A stretch of 64,000 bases of DNA from Paenibacillus harenae (GTDB taxonomy: Bacteria > Bacillota > Bacilli > Paenibacillales > Paenibacillaceae). The position numbers and the translations under genes are program-made. Positions 50,750-59,556 of the stretch are shown one piece after another; position 1 is the first letter of the stretch, and every line of letters begins with the position of its first letter. The stretch covers positions 186,001-250,000 of the forward strand of contig NZ_JAUSST010000004.1 of assembly GCF_030812415.1 (NCBI RefSeq), given 5' to 3'. The notes beneath the pieces were generated by a model, which was not told the origin of the DNA, did no database searches, and was given only the letters and a program-made list of their open reading frames with translations.

Positions 50750-51514
50750 ATGAAACCATTGTTTTTGGCCCATGGCTCACCTATGCTGGCCGTCGAGCAA
50801 AATGAATATAGCCGTTTTCTTCAACATACAGGGGCAAGCTTGAAGCCGGATGCCATCGTTATTTTTACCGCGCATTGGGAAACCGAGGCGGTGACGATCT
50901 CGTCGAAAGACGATAAATACGAGACGATTTATGACTTCTATGGTTTTCCCGACGAGCTTTATCAAGTGAAGTACCCTGCCAAAGGCTCTACCAAGGTTGC
51001 GGCATTAGTAGGCAAGTTGCTTAGCGATAAAGGCATCCCGGTCGCATACGATGAAACACGCGGACTTGACCATGGCTCATGGACGATGCTAAAGCATATG
51101 TTCCCGAAAGCCGATATACCTGTCGTACAGGTGTCGGTCAATCCGTATCGGCCGGCCGAGGAGCAATACCGAATCGGCGAAGCGCTCCGCAGCTTGGGTT
51201 CACAAAATATTTTGTTGATCGGAAGCGGCGTTACGGTTCATAATCTAAGAGCGGTTAATTGGGGACGGAAGGAACCCGAGAGCTGGGCGGTCGAATTCGA
51301 CGATTGGCTCATCGAGAAAATGAACGAGCATGATACAGAGGCGCTGTTCCAATACGATAGTCTTGCGCCTCATGCACGAATGGCCGTTCCCCGCGCAGAG
51401 CATCTTGTGCCGTTATATATTGCGCTTGGAGGCGGCGATCCTGCTTCTACGCCTACAATCGTGTTTCGCAGTTACGAATTTGGCACTTTGAGCTACTTAT
51501 CGTTGCAATTCTAA
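50750..51514 (+). CDS. DODA-type class III extradiol dioxygenase
   Basis: 254-aa non-haem iron ring-cleavage dioxygenase of the LigB/DODA (YgiD-like) family. Expected metal ligands are visible: His in FLAHGSPML, HW in FTAHWETEAV, RGLDHGSW and the later SGVTVHNLR. ATG 50750 with AAGGGG upstream. An HxlR regulator is divergent, and GTP cyclohydrolase II follows 43 bp downstream without a terminator. Likely role: catechol or quinol detoxification, by analogy with HxlR/YodB-regulated dioxygenases. Confidence 0.9.
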   Translation: MKPLFLAHGSPMLAVEQNEYSRFLQHTGASLKPDAIVIFTAHWETEAVTISSKDDKYETIYDFYGFPDELYQVKYPAKGSTKVAALVGKLLSDKGIPVAYDETRGLDHGSWTMLKHMFPKADIPVVQVSVNPYRPAEEQYRIGEALRSLGSQNILLIGSGVTVHNLRAVNWGRKEPESWAVEFDDWLIEKMNEHDTEALFQYDSLAPHARMAVPRAEHLVPLYIALGGGDPASTPTIVFRSYEFGTLSYLSLQF

Positions 51515-51557
51515 TTCATTCCAATCCTATATTCACGTAGAGAAGGTGAACGGCCTA

Positions 51558-52310
51558 ATGATTCAATCCCATATTGCAGACCGCATCAAGGACAAAATAA
51601 GACGTATCGAGAACGGCGCTAACGATATCTACGTTGTCGGCCCGATCAACCTGCCCGTCAATCTCGACGGGGAGACGAAGATGTTTCAGTGGTACTCGTG
51701 GCTTCGCAAGGAAGCGGGCGAAGCGAAATCGGCCGCCCAGCTTGTAGAGGATTTAAACCGATTCTCTTATGCGGAAATGCAGCAATCCAGCGTGCTTGTG
51801 TACGGCGACTTCGAGCATGAAAGCGATGCGGTCATTCGCATGCACAGCATCTGCCACACAGGCGATATATTCGGCAGCGAGCGCTGCGATTGCGGCTATC
51901 AACTGAAGCAATCTATGCGCATGATTACGGAGCATGGCACAGGCGCGTTATTTTATTTGGCCAATCATGAGGGACGCGGTATCGGCCTGTTCAGCAAAGC
52001 GATCGCGTATTTGCTGCAGGAGGATGGCCTCGATACGGTTGATGCCAATACGGAGCTCGGCTTCGCCGACGATTCGCGCGATTACGGCGAGGCGATCGCC
52101 GTTCTGAAGCTGCTACGCTCGGCGAGCGTAGCGATTATTACGAACAACCCGCGCAAGGTCGAGGCGCTGCGCAAAGCCGGCATGAACATTGCCCGCAGAG
52201 TGCCTCTATGGGGCAACCCCTCCGTCTATAACGAGAAGTATTTGCAGACGAAGGTGAACCGCTCGGGTCACTTCGGCCAAGAGTCGGGGTCGGAGACGGT
52301 GGCGAGGTAG
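51558..52310 (+). CDS. GTP cyclohydrolase II
   Basis: 250-aa enzyme of the RibA family. It opens GTP to 2,5-diamino-6-ribosylamino-4-pyrimidinone 5'-phosphate, the first step of riboflavin synthesis. The zinc motif CHTGDIFGSERCDCGYQL has the three Cys, and NHEGRGIGLFSK and TNNPRKVEAL are typical. It is not fused to DHBP synthase. ATG 51558 is preferred (AAGGTG upstream) to the GTG at 51546. As it follows the dioxygenase rather than rib genes, it is probably a paralogue supplying flavin or another GTP-derived product. Confidence 0.9.
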   Translation: MIQSHIADRIKDKIRRIENGANDIYVVGPINLPVNLDGETKMFQWYSWLRKEAGEAKSAAQLVEDLNRFSYAEMQQSSVLVYGDFEHESDAVIRMHSICHTGDIFGSERCDCGYQLKQSMRMITEHGTGALFYLANHEGRGIGLFSKAIAYLLQEDGLDTVDANTELGFADDSRDYGEAIAVLKLLRSASVAIITNNPRKVEALRKAGMNIARRVPLWGNPSVYNEKYLQTKVNRSGHFGQESGSETVAR

Positions 52311-52484
52311 TGGCATCCCTTTGAAAAATACTGCGGTAACGCCTATGTTGGATCATTGCAGTAACTTTTGCCGGTTAAAGGATGTTTACGGAGTTAATGC
52401 AAAAATCCAATATAGCTCATAATTCAGCTTCTGAGAGGCGTTCTATCCTGCAGAAATCCAACATAGCAGGCTGCAGCGATAGAT
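52311..52484. repeat. Spacer with three copies of the dispersed 18-bp motif
   Basis: Three copies of TGCARRAATCCAACATAG are present: minus strand within 52341-52365, plus strand at 52398-52415 and 52448-52465, with centres about 50 bp apart. The 20 bases at 52441-52460 are identical to the complement of 24479-24498. 52341-52365 matches the complement of 24638-24662 with two differences. No gene is seen. Confidence 0.8.
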
Positions 52485-52527
52485 GGCGGAGTAAGGTTAA
52501 TCCTTGCTCCGTCATTTTTCTTTTTTT
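52485..52527 (+). terminator. Terminator after the ribA-like gene
   Basis: A 12-bp stem with two G-T pairs (52485-52496 with 52502-52513), a 5-nt loop, then ATTTTTCTTTTTTT. Confidence 0.9.
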
Positions 52528-52591
52528 ATGTAACATTGCGAAGCGGTGAACGGGCTGGCTAACACGCCGATCCACGATGAGGAGCTTTAAG

Positions 52592-52807
52592 TTGTTGGAG
52601 GAAGTAAAGGAAAGCTATGGGCGTACGATTGCAGAAGCGGAGGAATCGGTTACTGGGCAGCTAACGAAACGTTTCATGGACGTGCTTGCCTCCGAGGATG
52701 ACCGCGTATATAGGAAGAGTACCGGGGAGAAGACGAAAACGCCGGCTGTTATGCAATTTCATGAGGGTCTGAAGTCAGAGGCGGAAAGGCTCATAAATCA
52801 ACTATAA
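52592..52807 (+). CDS. Small hypothetical helical protein (71 aa)
   Basis: 71-residue, charged, probably all-helical protein (LEEVKESYGRTIAEAEESV..., ending GLKSEAERLINQL) with no recognised domain. TTG 52592 has AGGAG seven bases upstream, while the ATG 15 bases earlier lies before that site. It sits between a terminator and the aldolase promoter, so it would be monocistronic. Confidence 0.5.
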   Translation: MLEEVKESYGRTIAEAEESVTGQLTKRFMDVLASEDDRVYRKSTGEKTKTPAVMQFHEGLKSEAERLINQL

Positions 52808-52822
52808 ATCGACAAAATTATT

Positions 52823-52851
52823 TTGCGTTCGGTGTTCATTTCAAGTATGAT
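52823..52851 (+). promoter_or_regulatory. Promoter of the aldolase gene
   Basis: -35 TTGCGT (52823-52828), 17-bp spacer and -10 TATGAT (52846-52851), 48 bp upstream of the start codon. Confidence 0.6.
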
Positions 52852-52898
52852 GATAAGAAAAAAAGAACTCATGTTCACAATCAAAGGAGCAACAACGC

Positions 52899-53861
52899 AT
52901 GCATTCGAAAACAAGCCATTGCAAAATTGTCGACTGCACGATCCGCGACGGCGGACTCGTGAATAACTGGGATTTCAGCGTGGAATTCGTTCAATATTTG
53001 TACCAAAGCTTGAACGAAGCTGGCGTGGATTATATGGAGATCGGCTACAAAAACTCGCCTAAGCTGCTTAAAGGCGCTGAGAGCGCAGGACCATGGCGTT
53101 TTCTGAACGACGATTTTCTTAAAAAAGTAATTCCGAACAAAGGAAATACGAAGTTGTCCGCGCTTGTCGATATCGGCCGCGTAGACGAGAACGATATCCT
53201 GCCGCGCAGCGAGAGCTTGCTTGACCTGATTCGCGTCGCTTGCTATATCCAAGACGTAGACAAAGCGCTTGAGCTTGTGAAAGTGTTCCACGACCGCGGA
53301 TACGAAACGACGCTTAACATTATGGCGCTCTCCAACGTTATGGAGAACCAGCTTGTTGAAGCTTTCAAGCTGATCGACGAAAGCGTTGTCGACGTTGTAT
53401 ACATCGTGGACTCATACGGAAGCCTGAAGCCTAACGACATGACGTATCTCGTACAGAAGTTCCAGCAGCACCTGCCGAACAAACGTCTGGGCGTTCATGC
53501 GCACAACAACTTGCAGCTCGCTTATGCGAACACGCTGCTTGCTGCCGAGAAGGGCGTTGAGCTGCTTGACTCCTCCGTATACGGCATGGGCCGCGCTGCA
53601 GGCAACTGCAACACGGAGCTGCTTGTAGCTGAGCTGCAAAATACGAAATACAATATCCGACCTGTTCTCGACATGATCGAGAAATACATGATTCCTCTTC
53701 GCGAGAAGGAAGAGTGGGGCTATATTATCCCTTACATGATCACGGGCATCCTTGACGAGCACCCGCGCTCGGCGATGGCGCTTCGCGATTCGGCCGACAA
53801 GGACAATGGCGTTGATTTCTATGATCGCCTGACGACACCGGAAATCGCTCACGGCAAATAA
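52899..53861 (+). CDS. HMGL-like aldolase (4-hydroxy-2-oxovalerate-aldolase-like)
   Basis: 320-aa TIM-barrel protein of the DRE-TIM metallolyase family. The metal/active-site motif is DCTIRDGGLVNNWDFS (residues 12-27), then VGVHAHNN-type LGVHAHNNLQLAYAN and SSVYGMGRAAGNCNTE. Compared with true 4-hydroxy-2-oxovalerate aldolases it has no dehydrogenase partner and a shortened C-terminus, and it stands alone. The substrate is unknown. Its own promoter and terminator make it monocistronic. Confidence 0.85.
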   Translation: MHSKTSHCKIVDCTIRDGGLVNNWDFSVEFVQYLYQSLNEAGVDYMEIGYKNSPKLLKGAESAGPWRFLNDDFLKKVIPNKGNTKLSALVDIGRVDENDILPRSESLLDLIRVACYIQDVDKALELVKVFHDRGYETTLNIMALSNVMENQLVEAFKLIDESVVDVVYIVDSYGSLKPNDMTYLVQKFQQHLPNKRLGVHAHNNLQLAYANTLLAAEKGVELLDSSVYGMGRAAGNCNTELLVAELQNTKYNIRPVLDMIEKYMIPLREKEEWGYIIPYMITGILDEHPRSAMALRDSADKDNGVDFYDRLTTPEIAHGK

Positions 53862-53876
53862 TCCGTTGCAAGAGAA

Positions 53877-53918
53877 AAACCGTTCGACCAGTGCTTGCGC
53901 TGGTTGAACGGTTTTTTT
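53877..53918 (+). terminator. Terminator after the aldolase gene
   Basis: A 15-bp stem with one mismatch (53877-53891 with 53900-53914) and TTTTTTT. Confidence 0.93.
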
Positions 53919-53940
53919 GGTTAGATGCTATGCACCGATA

Positions 53941-54131
53941 GATAGGATGGGAAATCCATCTTATTGAAAACAACACGGCGAAAAGTGGGATCTTAGGATG
54001 GAAAATGCATCCTATTTGCCGGAGTATTTACGAAGGGAGCCATTTTAGACGCATAGTCAAGGAAATAGGATGCAACATTCAACTTTTACCGGGCTAATAG
54101 GTTGATACGTCGAAAATAAGTTGAAGAATCC
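53941..54131. repeat. Cluster of ATAGGATG hairpin repeats
   Basis: A gene-free spacer with four related ~26-bp units of the form ATAGGATG-gAAAT-CATCCTATT, near 53942-53965, 53994-54017, 54063-54087 and 54097-54126. Units 1 and 2 are hairpins (9-bp and 7-bp arms); units 3 and 4 are more degenerate. No ORF or terminator explains them. Confidence 0.6.
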
Positions 54132-54181
54132 GTCCAAACATAGTTAGAAGCGAACATACTCCTACTTACGAATGCCGTAAG

Positions 54182-54484
54182 TTAATGCGAGAATAACTCG
54201 CCGTCTCCACGGATAGCAGCCGCTTGATGCCGCTCGTTCGGGTGCAGATAGCCTTTGCCGCGGAATGTCGTTCCGTTGACTGCGACAGCCGTTACTTCAA
54301 CGCCGATATCCTCCGATTGCCCGAACCAGGCAAGAAGACCGGTCTCGCCGATGCCGACGACGTCGATATACCACAGCCGATCTCCGTAATCGCTGACGAG
54401 AACGAGACCTGCCGAAGTGAAAGATAAATGTCTGGTTTGCTGTTGGTATGCAATTTCGATTGCAATGAGCTCGAATGTTTCCAT
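54182..54484 (-). CDS. Hypothetical protein (100 aa)
   Basis: 100-residue soluble protein, mainly beta-strand in pattern (HLSFTSAGLVLVSDYGDRLWYIDVVGIG), with no recognised family. AGGAGG lies nine bases before ATG 54484, so the gene is probably real. Divergent from the vWA lipoprotein gene 151 bp away. Confidence 0.65.
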   Translation of the reverse strand: METFELIAIEIAYQQQTRHLSFTSAGLVLVSDYGDRLWYIDVVGIGETGLLAWFGQSEDIGVEVTAVAVNGTTFRGKGYLHPNERHQAAAIRGDGELFSH

Positions 54485-54635
54485 AATGGCCGTCCTCCTA
54501 GAATATGAAGCTTATGCAGTCGATCGCGGACTCTCCTCATGTCTGTTACCGATTGTAAAACGATCGGCTCAAATATGCAACATTTGTAAGCCTCGCGCCG
54601 TTTGATTATCAAATAGATAAAAAGGGGTTGAAGGA

Positions 54636-55964
54636 ATGGAAATGTCTCATTCGTTCAGAAGGTCTATTTGGAAAACGGTTGCGATGTTTGTTGGCGCCGC
54701 CATATTGGTCTGGCTGCTGAACGGCTGTTCAGCGAATAATTCCGATACGGCGGGCAGCGGAAATCAAAGCAATAGCGAAAGTACGAATGATGCAGGGGAG
54801 TCCGTGAACGGAGGAGTCGGCGATTCGTCGGAGCCAAGCTCCGGTGATTCGAAATCGGAGGAGTCGAGGCCCGACCGTAAAGAGAACAAAGGCAAACGCG
54901 GTTATGGCTCGCAAGACAAAGAGGTGCAGGCAGGCCAACTGACCGCAGGGGAATGGGATGATCTGGCTGCATGGGAGCGATTCGGCAATCTATTGAACAG
55001 CCAGGAGGGCGACAGCAGCTTGCGGGCGTGGTCTTTTGCAGCGTTTAATCGTGTCGAGGTCATCGTGACCGCGGGCGGCAAGGCAGTAGCCGATGCCGAG
55101 GTAATCGTAACGCAAGGCGGCCAATCGGTATGGGAGGCGCGGACGAACACAGAAGGCAGAGCCTTTGTTTTCGCCGGATTGTTCGATAGGCAAGAGAATC
55201 AACGCCAGAGCGATTATGTCATCGAGGCGAGAGCCGGGCAACAGACCAAACGGTTAGAAAATATCGATATAACGAAGCAAGGCGTCGTCAAGGTCGACCT
55301 TGGCAGCGAAAGCGGCTCGTCGTTGTCCGATCAAGTCGATGTCATGTTCGTCGTCGATACGACGGGTTCGATGGAGGATGAGCTTAATTACTTGGGAGCC
55401 GAGCTGAAGGACGTTATTCAAAGAGTGTCCGAGGAGCACGCGAACCAGCTGGACATTCGTTTAAGCGCTAACTTTTACCGGGATAAACACGATGATTACG
55501 TTGTGAAGCCTCATCCGTTCGTTACGAATGTCGATACGGTAACCGGATGGATTACGAAGGAGAATGCACGCGGAGGAGGCGACTTCCCGGAAGCGGTCGA
55601 TCAGGCGCTTCGGGATGCGATTCATGAGCATGAATGGAGCAAGGAGGCGAGGGCGAGGCTGTTGTTCCTCGTGCTGGACGCTCCTCCGCATAGCGATCCG
55701 CAGATCATCGATGAGGTGCAGAAGCTCATCCAGGACGCAGCGAAGCAAGGGATTCGGATCATTCCCGTTGCATCGAGCGGTGTGGATGTCGATACGGAAT
55801 ATTTGCTGCGATTCATGGGCGTCTCTACCGGAGGAACCTACTTGTTCCTGACGGACGATAGCGGCATAGGCGGGGATCACCTCGAGCCAGCGATCGGCGA
55901 ATATGAAGTGAAGCTGCTGAACGATCTGCTTGTAGAGGTCATTAATCGCTACGTACAGCAGTAA
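54636..55964 (+). CDS. Lipoprotein with von Willebrand factor A domain
   Basis: 442-aa surface lipoprotein. The signal has lipobox LLNGC (Cys about residue 31), followed by a Ser/Asn/Gly/Glu-rich linker (32-100), a beta-sandwich segment (about 135-210; VEVIVTAGGKAVADAEVIV, carboxypeptidase-regulatory-like) and a vWA domain (about 230-435). The MIDAS motif is DTTGSM in FVVDTTGSMEDEL, with later metal-site features. Likely a metal-dependent adhesion or assembly protein. The start may be ATG 54636 or 54642. Confidence 0.87.
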   Translation: MEMSHSFRRSIWKTVAMFVGAAILVWLLNGCSANNSDTAGSGNQSNSESTNDAGESVNGGVGDSSEPSSGDSKSEESRPDRKENKGKRGYGSQDKEVQAGQLTAGEWDDLAAWERFGNLLNSQEGDSSLRAWSFAAFNRVEVIVTAGGKAVADAEVIVTQGGQSVWEARTNTEGRAFVFAGLFDRQENQRQSDYVIEARAGQQTKRLENIDITKQGVVKVDLGSESGSSLSDQVDVMFVVDTTGSMEDELNYLGAELKDVIQRVSEEHANQLDIRLSANFYRDKHDDYVVKPHPFVTNVDTVTGWITKENARGGGDFPEAVDQALRDAIHEHEWSKEARARLLFLVLDAPPHSDPQIIDEVQKLIQDAAKQGIRIIPVASSGVDVDTEYLLRFMGVSTGGTYLFLTDDSGIGGDHLEPAIGEYEVKLLNDLLVEVINRYVQQ

Positions 55965-55970
55965 TAGGGT

Positions 55971-56020
55971 GAAAAAGAGGGCTATTCTTCGGCAGCGGTT
56001 TGCTGCCCTGGAATAGCCCT
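55971..56020. terminator. Bidirectional terminator (vWA gene / gdh)
   Basis: Stem AGGGCTATTC/GAATAGCCCT (55978-55987, 56011-56020) with an inner GGCAG/CTGCC stem. On the minus strand it is followed by CTTTTTC, which suits the glutamate dehydrogenase gene. Confidence 0.8.
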
Positions 56021-56042
56021 TGTTGATGGTTGCCTCGGCCTC

Positions 56043-57422
56043 TTAGTAGAGCTTGCCTTGACGGTAGAGGGAGGAAGACAGCTTCGTTACGGCATGGTTG
56101 TAACAGCTTTGGCGGAGCGGAGCAGGCTCGCCGAAGTAGGCGGGCAATATGCCGGTTAATGTTTTTTGCATTTTGGCATAAAGCAGCTTGTATACTTCCT
56201 CCTCGGTGTAGAACTGCGTCTCGCGGCCCTGCAGCCATTCGAAATAAGATACGATTACGCCGCCCGCATTGGCGAGAATGTCGGGGATGACAATCGTGCC
56301 TTTCGCGTTCAACACATCGTCCGCCTCGCCTGTAACGGGAGCGTTGGCGCCTTCCACGATAATGCTGGCTTTCACCTTGGAGACGTTGTCGGCGCGAATC
56401 TGCTCTTCCAGAGCGGCGAGCATAAGGACGTCCACGTCCAAGTAGAGAACGGCCTCGCGCTCGAGAATGTCGGCGCTGATGCCGAGCTCCTTCAAGCTCT
56501 CCGGCGAGGAAGGCAGATCGCCTTGATGATGAACCGCATATTCGATCAATACCGGAATGGGCAAGCCTTCCGGATTGTATAACGTTACGTTCCGGTCGCT
56601 GACGGCAACGACCTTGTTGTGCAAATGCGTGCATTTGTAAGCTTCAAGCGCGGCAACCGAGCCGACATTGCCGAAGCCCTGTACCGCAATCGAAAGCGGC
56701 CGGTTCGTATGGGCAAGCGCCGTGCGTACGAACGGATTGTTGCTTCCGGCGAGCCAATCGCTCTGCTCCTTCAAGAAATCGTGCAGCATGTAACGGAAAG
56801 TGAAGTAGACGCCTTTGCCCGTCGCTTCCCTGCGACCAAGCGAGCCGCCGCTTACGATGCTTTTGCCCGTGAAGCTCCCGAGGTAAGGCTGGCCGGGATG
56901 AATGCTTTTGTACTCGGCCATCATCCAGTCCATCTCGCGCTCGCCCGTGCCCATATCGGGAGCGGGAATGTCTTTGTCTGGCCCGAGCACATCGCTGAAG
57001 TATTGGACGTATTTTTTGCAAATAAGATAAAGTTCTTTGGCCGAATATTGACGCGGATTAATGACTACGCCGCCTTTGCCGCCTCCGAACGGAACTTCGT
57101 GAAGCGCGTTCTTAAGCGTCATCAAAGCCGCGAGATTCGTTACTTCATCCTCGTTCACCGACTCATGAAAGCGGATGCCGCCCTTATAAGGGCCAAGCGA
57201 GTCGTTATGCTGGATGCGGTAAGCCGGAATGCGGACGACGCTGCCGTCCTCTACGGTTATTCTTAGAAACGCTTTATGAACCTTGTTCGGAGTAGATAGG
57301 ATAGCGGCTAGCGATTTGAAAGCTTTTTCGCGCGCCTGCTCCTGTAAATCCGGCAGAAACGACTGATCTCCCATTAAAACATTCAAAGATTGCTGTACGA
57401 TGGCTCCTGTTTGGCTTGCCAT
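56043..57422 (-). CDS. NAD(P)-dependent glutamate dehydrogenase (Glu/Leu/Phe/Val family)
   Basis: 459-aa enzyme interconverting glutamate and 2-oxoglutarate plus ammonia. Motifs are GPYKGGIRFH, the catalytic PFGGGKGGV lysine, the Asp in APDMGTGEREMDW, the Rossmann GFGNVGS and the late EGANAPVT/NAGGVIVSYFEW. GGAGGT precedes ATG 57422; the frame is open upstream but without a ribosome site. Slightly longer than typical (~420-430). Cofactor preference cannot be read reliably. Confidence 0.93.
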   Translation of the reverse strand: MASQTGAIVQQSLNVLMGDQSFLPDLQEQAREKAFKSLAAILSTPNKVHKAFLRITVEDGSVVRIPAYRIQHNDSLGPYKGGIRFHESVNEDEVTNLAALMTLKNALHEVPFGGGKGGVVINPRQYSAKELYLICKKYVQYFSDVLGPDKDIPAPDMGTGEREMDWMMAEYKSIHPGQPYLGSFTGKSIVSGGSLGRREATGKGVYFTFRYMLHDFLKEQSDWLAGSNNPFVRTALAHTNRPLSIAVQGFGNVGSVAALEAYKCTHLHNKVVAVSDRNVTLYNPEGLPIPVLIEYAVHHQGDLPSSPESLKELGISADILEREAVLYLDVDVLMLAALEEQIRADNVSKVKASIIVEGANAPVTGEADDVLNAKGTIVIPDILANAGGVIVSYFEWLQGRETQFYTEEEVYKLLYAKMQKTLTGILPAYFGEPAPLRQSCYNHAVTKLSSSLYRQGKLY

Positions 57423-57660
57423 TGGCAGACGACCTCCTTCAGTGTTTGTGTAGCAAACACACTTCGTAAGCATTTGCTCGGCTAAAGTCACAATATAAGG
57501 AAAAATACTCCATCTGAGTGTACCATACTTGGAATCGTAAAACCAAAAGCGGAAAGCCGGGCACTTGTTATTATTGTTGGGCAAAAGAGTTGCTATGCGG
57601 CGAAAAGGTATGTCAAAATCGAAGTGACGGAATTAGTACGGCTGGCGGGAGATGGAGAAA

Positions 57661-59535
57661 ATGTTCGAAAATGACGATGCAAGTCCGTTACCCAGGGGAG
57701 GCGCTGAGAGGTTTCGCTTCTACCCGCTTGGAGACAGAGCAATTGTTATAGAGTGTTCCGAGTCGGGAGGCGCTGCTGATTGGTCGGCGATGGCGCAGCT
57801 CGCCAATCATGTTGAAGCGAACCGGGAGCGATGGATGATAGATATTGTCCCTGCTTATACGAACGTAACGATTGTGTACGATCCCGTTTTACTGTGGCGA
57901 GAAGAAAGCGAAACGGATGCTTCCGGATGGAGTATGCCGCTGACGGGGAATGTGCCGTATGAGCTTGCCGAGCAGAGGCTGCTAGACGTTATTAACCGGG
58001 AGCGGAGCGGTCGTACAGAAAGTGTAAGGGTCGTCGAGATCCCGGTCTGCTACGGCGGCGAAGACGGGCCGGATTTGGCGGAGGCGGCCGCCTATGCGGG
58101 TCTGACGGAGGTCGAGCTATGCAGGAGGCATGCCGAGGCTGATTATCAGGTCGCAATGATTGGCTTTATGCCGGGGTTCCCGTATTTGATCGGACTGCCG
58201 GAGTCGATTGCGCAGCCGCGCAAAGCGGTGCCTCGCTTAAGAGTCGAGGCGGGGGCGGTCGGCATAGCCGGCGGGCAGACGGGCGTTTACCCGCTAGCGT
58301 CGCCGGGAGGCTGGCAGTTGATCGGACGAACGCCGATCAAGCTGTTCGATGCGGAGCGCGGCGAGCCGTCTTTGCTGCGGTCAGGCGATGCGGTTCGGTT
58401 CGTGCCGGTAGAGAAACCGCCGATAGGGGATGAGCAAGTAGTTGCTGTTCCGAACGACGGAGAGAGTGGCGGCAGGCAATTGCGTGCGACTGCGGCGGGA
58501 GCGTCCGATGATGAGGCGGGTTTCCGTGTAAGGAAGCCCGGCTTGCATACGACGATACAAGATATGGGCAGAGCAGGATATCGATCCATTGGCTTGCCGG
58601 CAGGCGGAGCGATGGACAGCTATGCGCTGCGGGTTGCGAATTTGCTCGTAGGCAATGAGGAAGCGGCGGCGGCGCTTGAGCTGACGCTCGTTGGGCCTGA
58701 GCTGGCGGCGCAGGACGATATGCTTATCGCCGTATGCGGCGCCTATATGGCGCCGACAATCGACGGCGAGGAGCTGCCGATGTGGCGGCCCGTATGGGTG
58801 CGAAGCGGCGCTGTGCTGCGCTTCGGCTCTGCGCTTAGCGGCTGCCGCGCCTATATCGCGGTTGCCGGAGGCATTGGCGTGCCCGCGGTGATGGGCAGCC
58901 GCAGCACGTACACGCGCGCCGCGCTCGGCGGCCTCGGCGGGCGGCTGCTTGCCGCCGGCGACGTCGTGCCGTGCGGCGCGGCCGGTGCGGCTGCCGCTTC
59001 GCGATGGGCAGCCGCATGGATGGCGGCGCTCGCCGCCCGCCCCGGCAGCTGGGCGGCCGCGCCGTGGTTCGCGCAGCCGCTTGCCTATGGCGGCGGCAGC
59101 GACGAGCACGGCATTTGGCTCCGCGCGATGCCGGGAAGCGAATTCGGGCAGTTCAGCCAAGCTGCCCGAACAGCCTTTTACCGGGAGCGCTATCGCGTCG
59201 CTCCCGATTCGGACCGCATGGGCTGCCGCCTGGACGGCAGCCCGCTAACAAGAACGACCCATGCGGAGCTGCTCTCGCATGGGGTAACGGCCGGCGCCGT
59301 CCAGGTGCCCCCCGGCGGCGGGCCGATCGTGCTTGCCGCCGATTGCCAGACGACCGGCGGCTACCCCAAGATCGCGCATGTCGCCGGCGTCGATCTGCCG
59401 CTGCTCGCGCAGGCGAAACCCGGCGATACGATCCGCTTCCGCCATGTATCGCTGGAGGAGGCGCAGCGGCTGGAGCTTGCCCGCGAGCGGGAGCTGCGGC
59501 GGCTTGCGCTCGCGATGCGCTGCCGATTGCCATAA
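57661..59535 (+). CDS. 5-oxoprolinase subunits B and C fused (PxpB-PxpC)
   Basis: 624-aa protein joining two normally separate subunits. PxpB/KipI-like domain about 18-250 (MPGFPYLIGLP, GGQTGVYPLASPGGWQLIGRT). PxpC/KipA-like biotin-carboxylase-fold-related domain about 285-615 (RKPGLHTTIQDMGRAGYRSIGLP, GGYPKIAHVAGVD). They are joined by a Gly/Ala/Asp-rich linker. With PxpA they cleave 5-oxoproline to glutamate using ATP. ATG 57661 is nine bases from GGGAG; ATG 57652 abuts it. The segment 58,750-59,520 is conspicuously richer in G+C than the rest of the window. Confidence 0.92.
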   Translation: MFENDDASPLPRGGAERFRFYPLGDRAIVIECSESGGAADWSAMAQLANHVEANRERWMIDIVPAYTNVTIVYDPVLLWREESETDASGWSMPLTGNVPYELAEQRLLDVINRERSGRTESVRVVEIPVCYGGEDGPDLAEAAAYAGLTEVELCRRHAEADYQVAMIGFMPGFPYLIGLPESIAQPRKAVPRLRVEAGAVGIAGGQTGVYPLASPGGWQLIGRTPIKLFDAERGEPSLLRSGDAVRFVPVEKPPIGDEQVVAVPNDGESGGRQLRATAAGASDDEAGFRVRKPGLHTTIQDMGRAGYRSIGLPAGGAMDSYALRVANLLVGNEEAAAALELTLVGPELAAQDDMLIAVCGAYMAPTIDGEELPMWRPVWVRSGAVLRFGSALSGCRAYIAVAGGIGVPAVMGSRSTYTRAALGGLGGRLLAAGDVVPCGAAGAAAASRWAAAWMAALAARPGSWAAAPWFAQPLAYGGGSDEHGIWLRAMPGSEFGQFSQAARTAFYRERYRVAPDSDRMGCRLDGSPLTRTTHAELLSHGVTAGAVQVPPGGGPIVLAADCQTTGGYPKIAHVAGVDLPLLAQAKPGDTIRFRHVSLEEAQRLELARERELRRLALAMRCRLP

Positions 59536-59556
59536 GAACAGGAGATGAATCGAATA

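Noticed and set aside
57518-57751. 77-aa plus-strand open frame before the 5-oxoprolinase gene
   Set aside because: No ribosome site; it overlaps the real PxpBC start in another frame.
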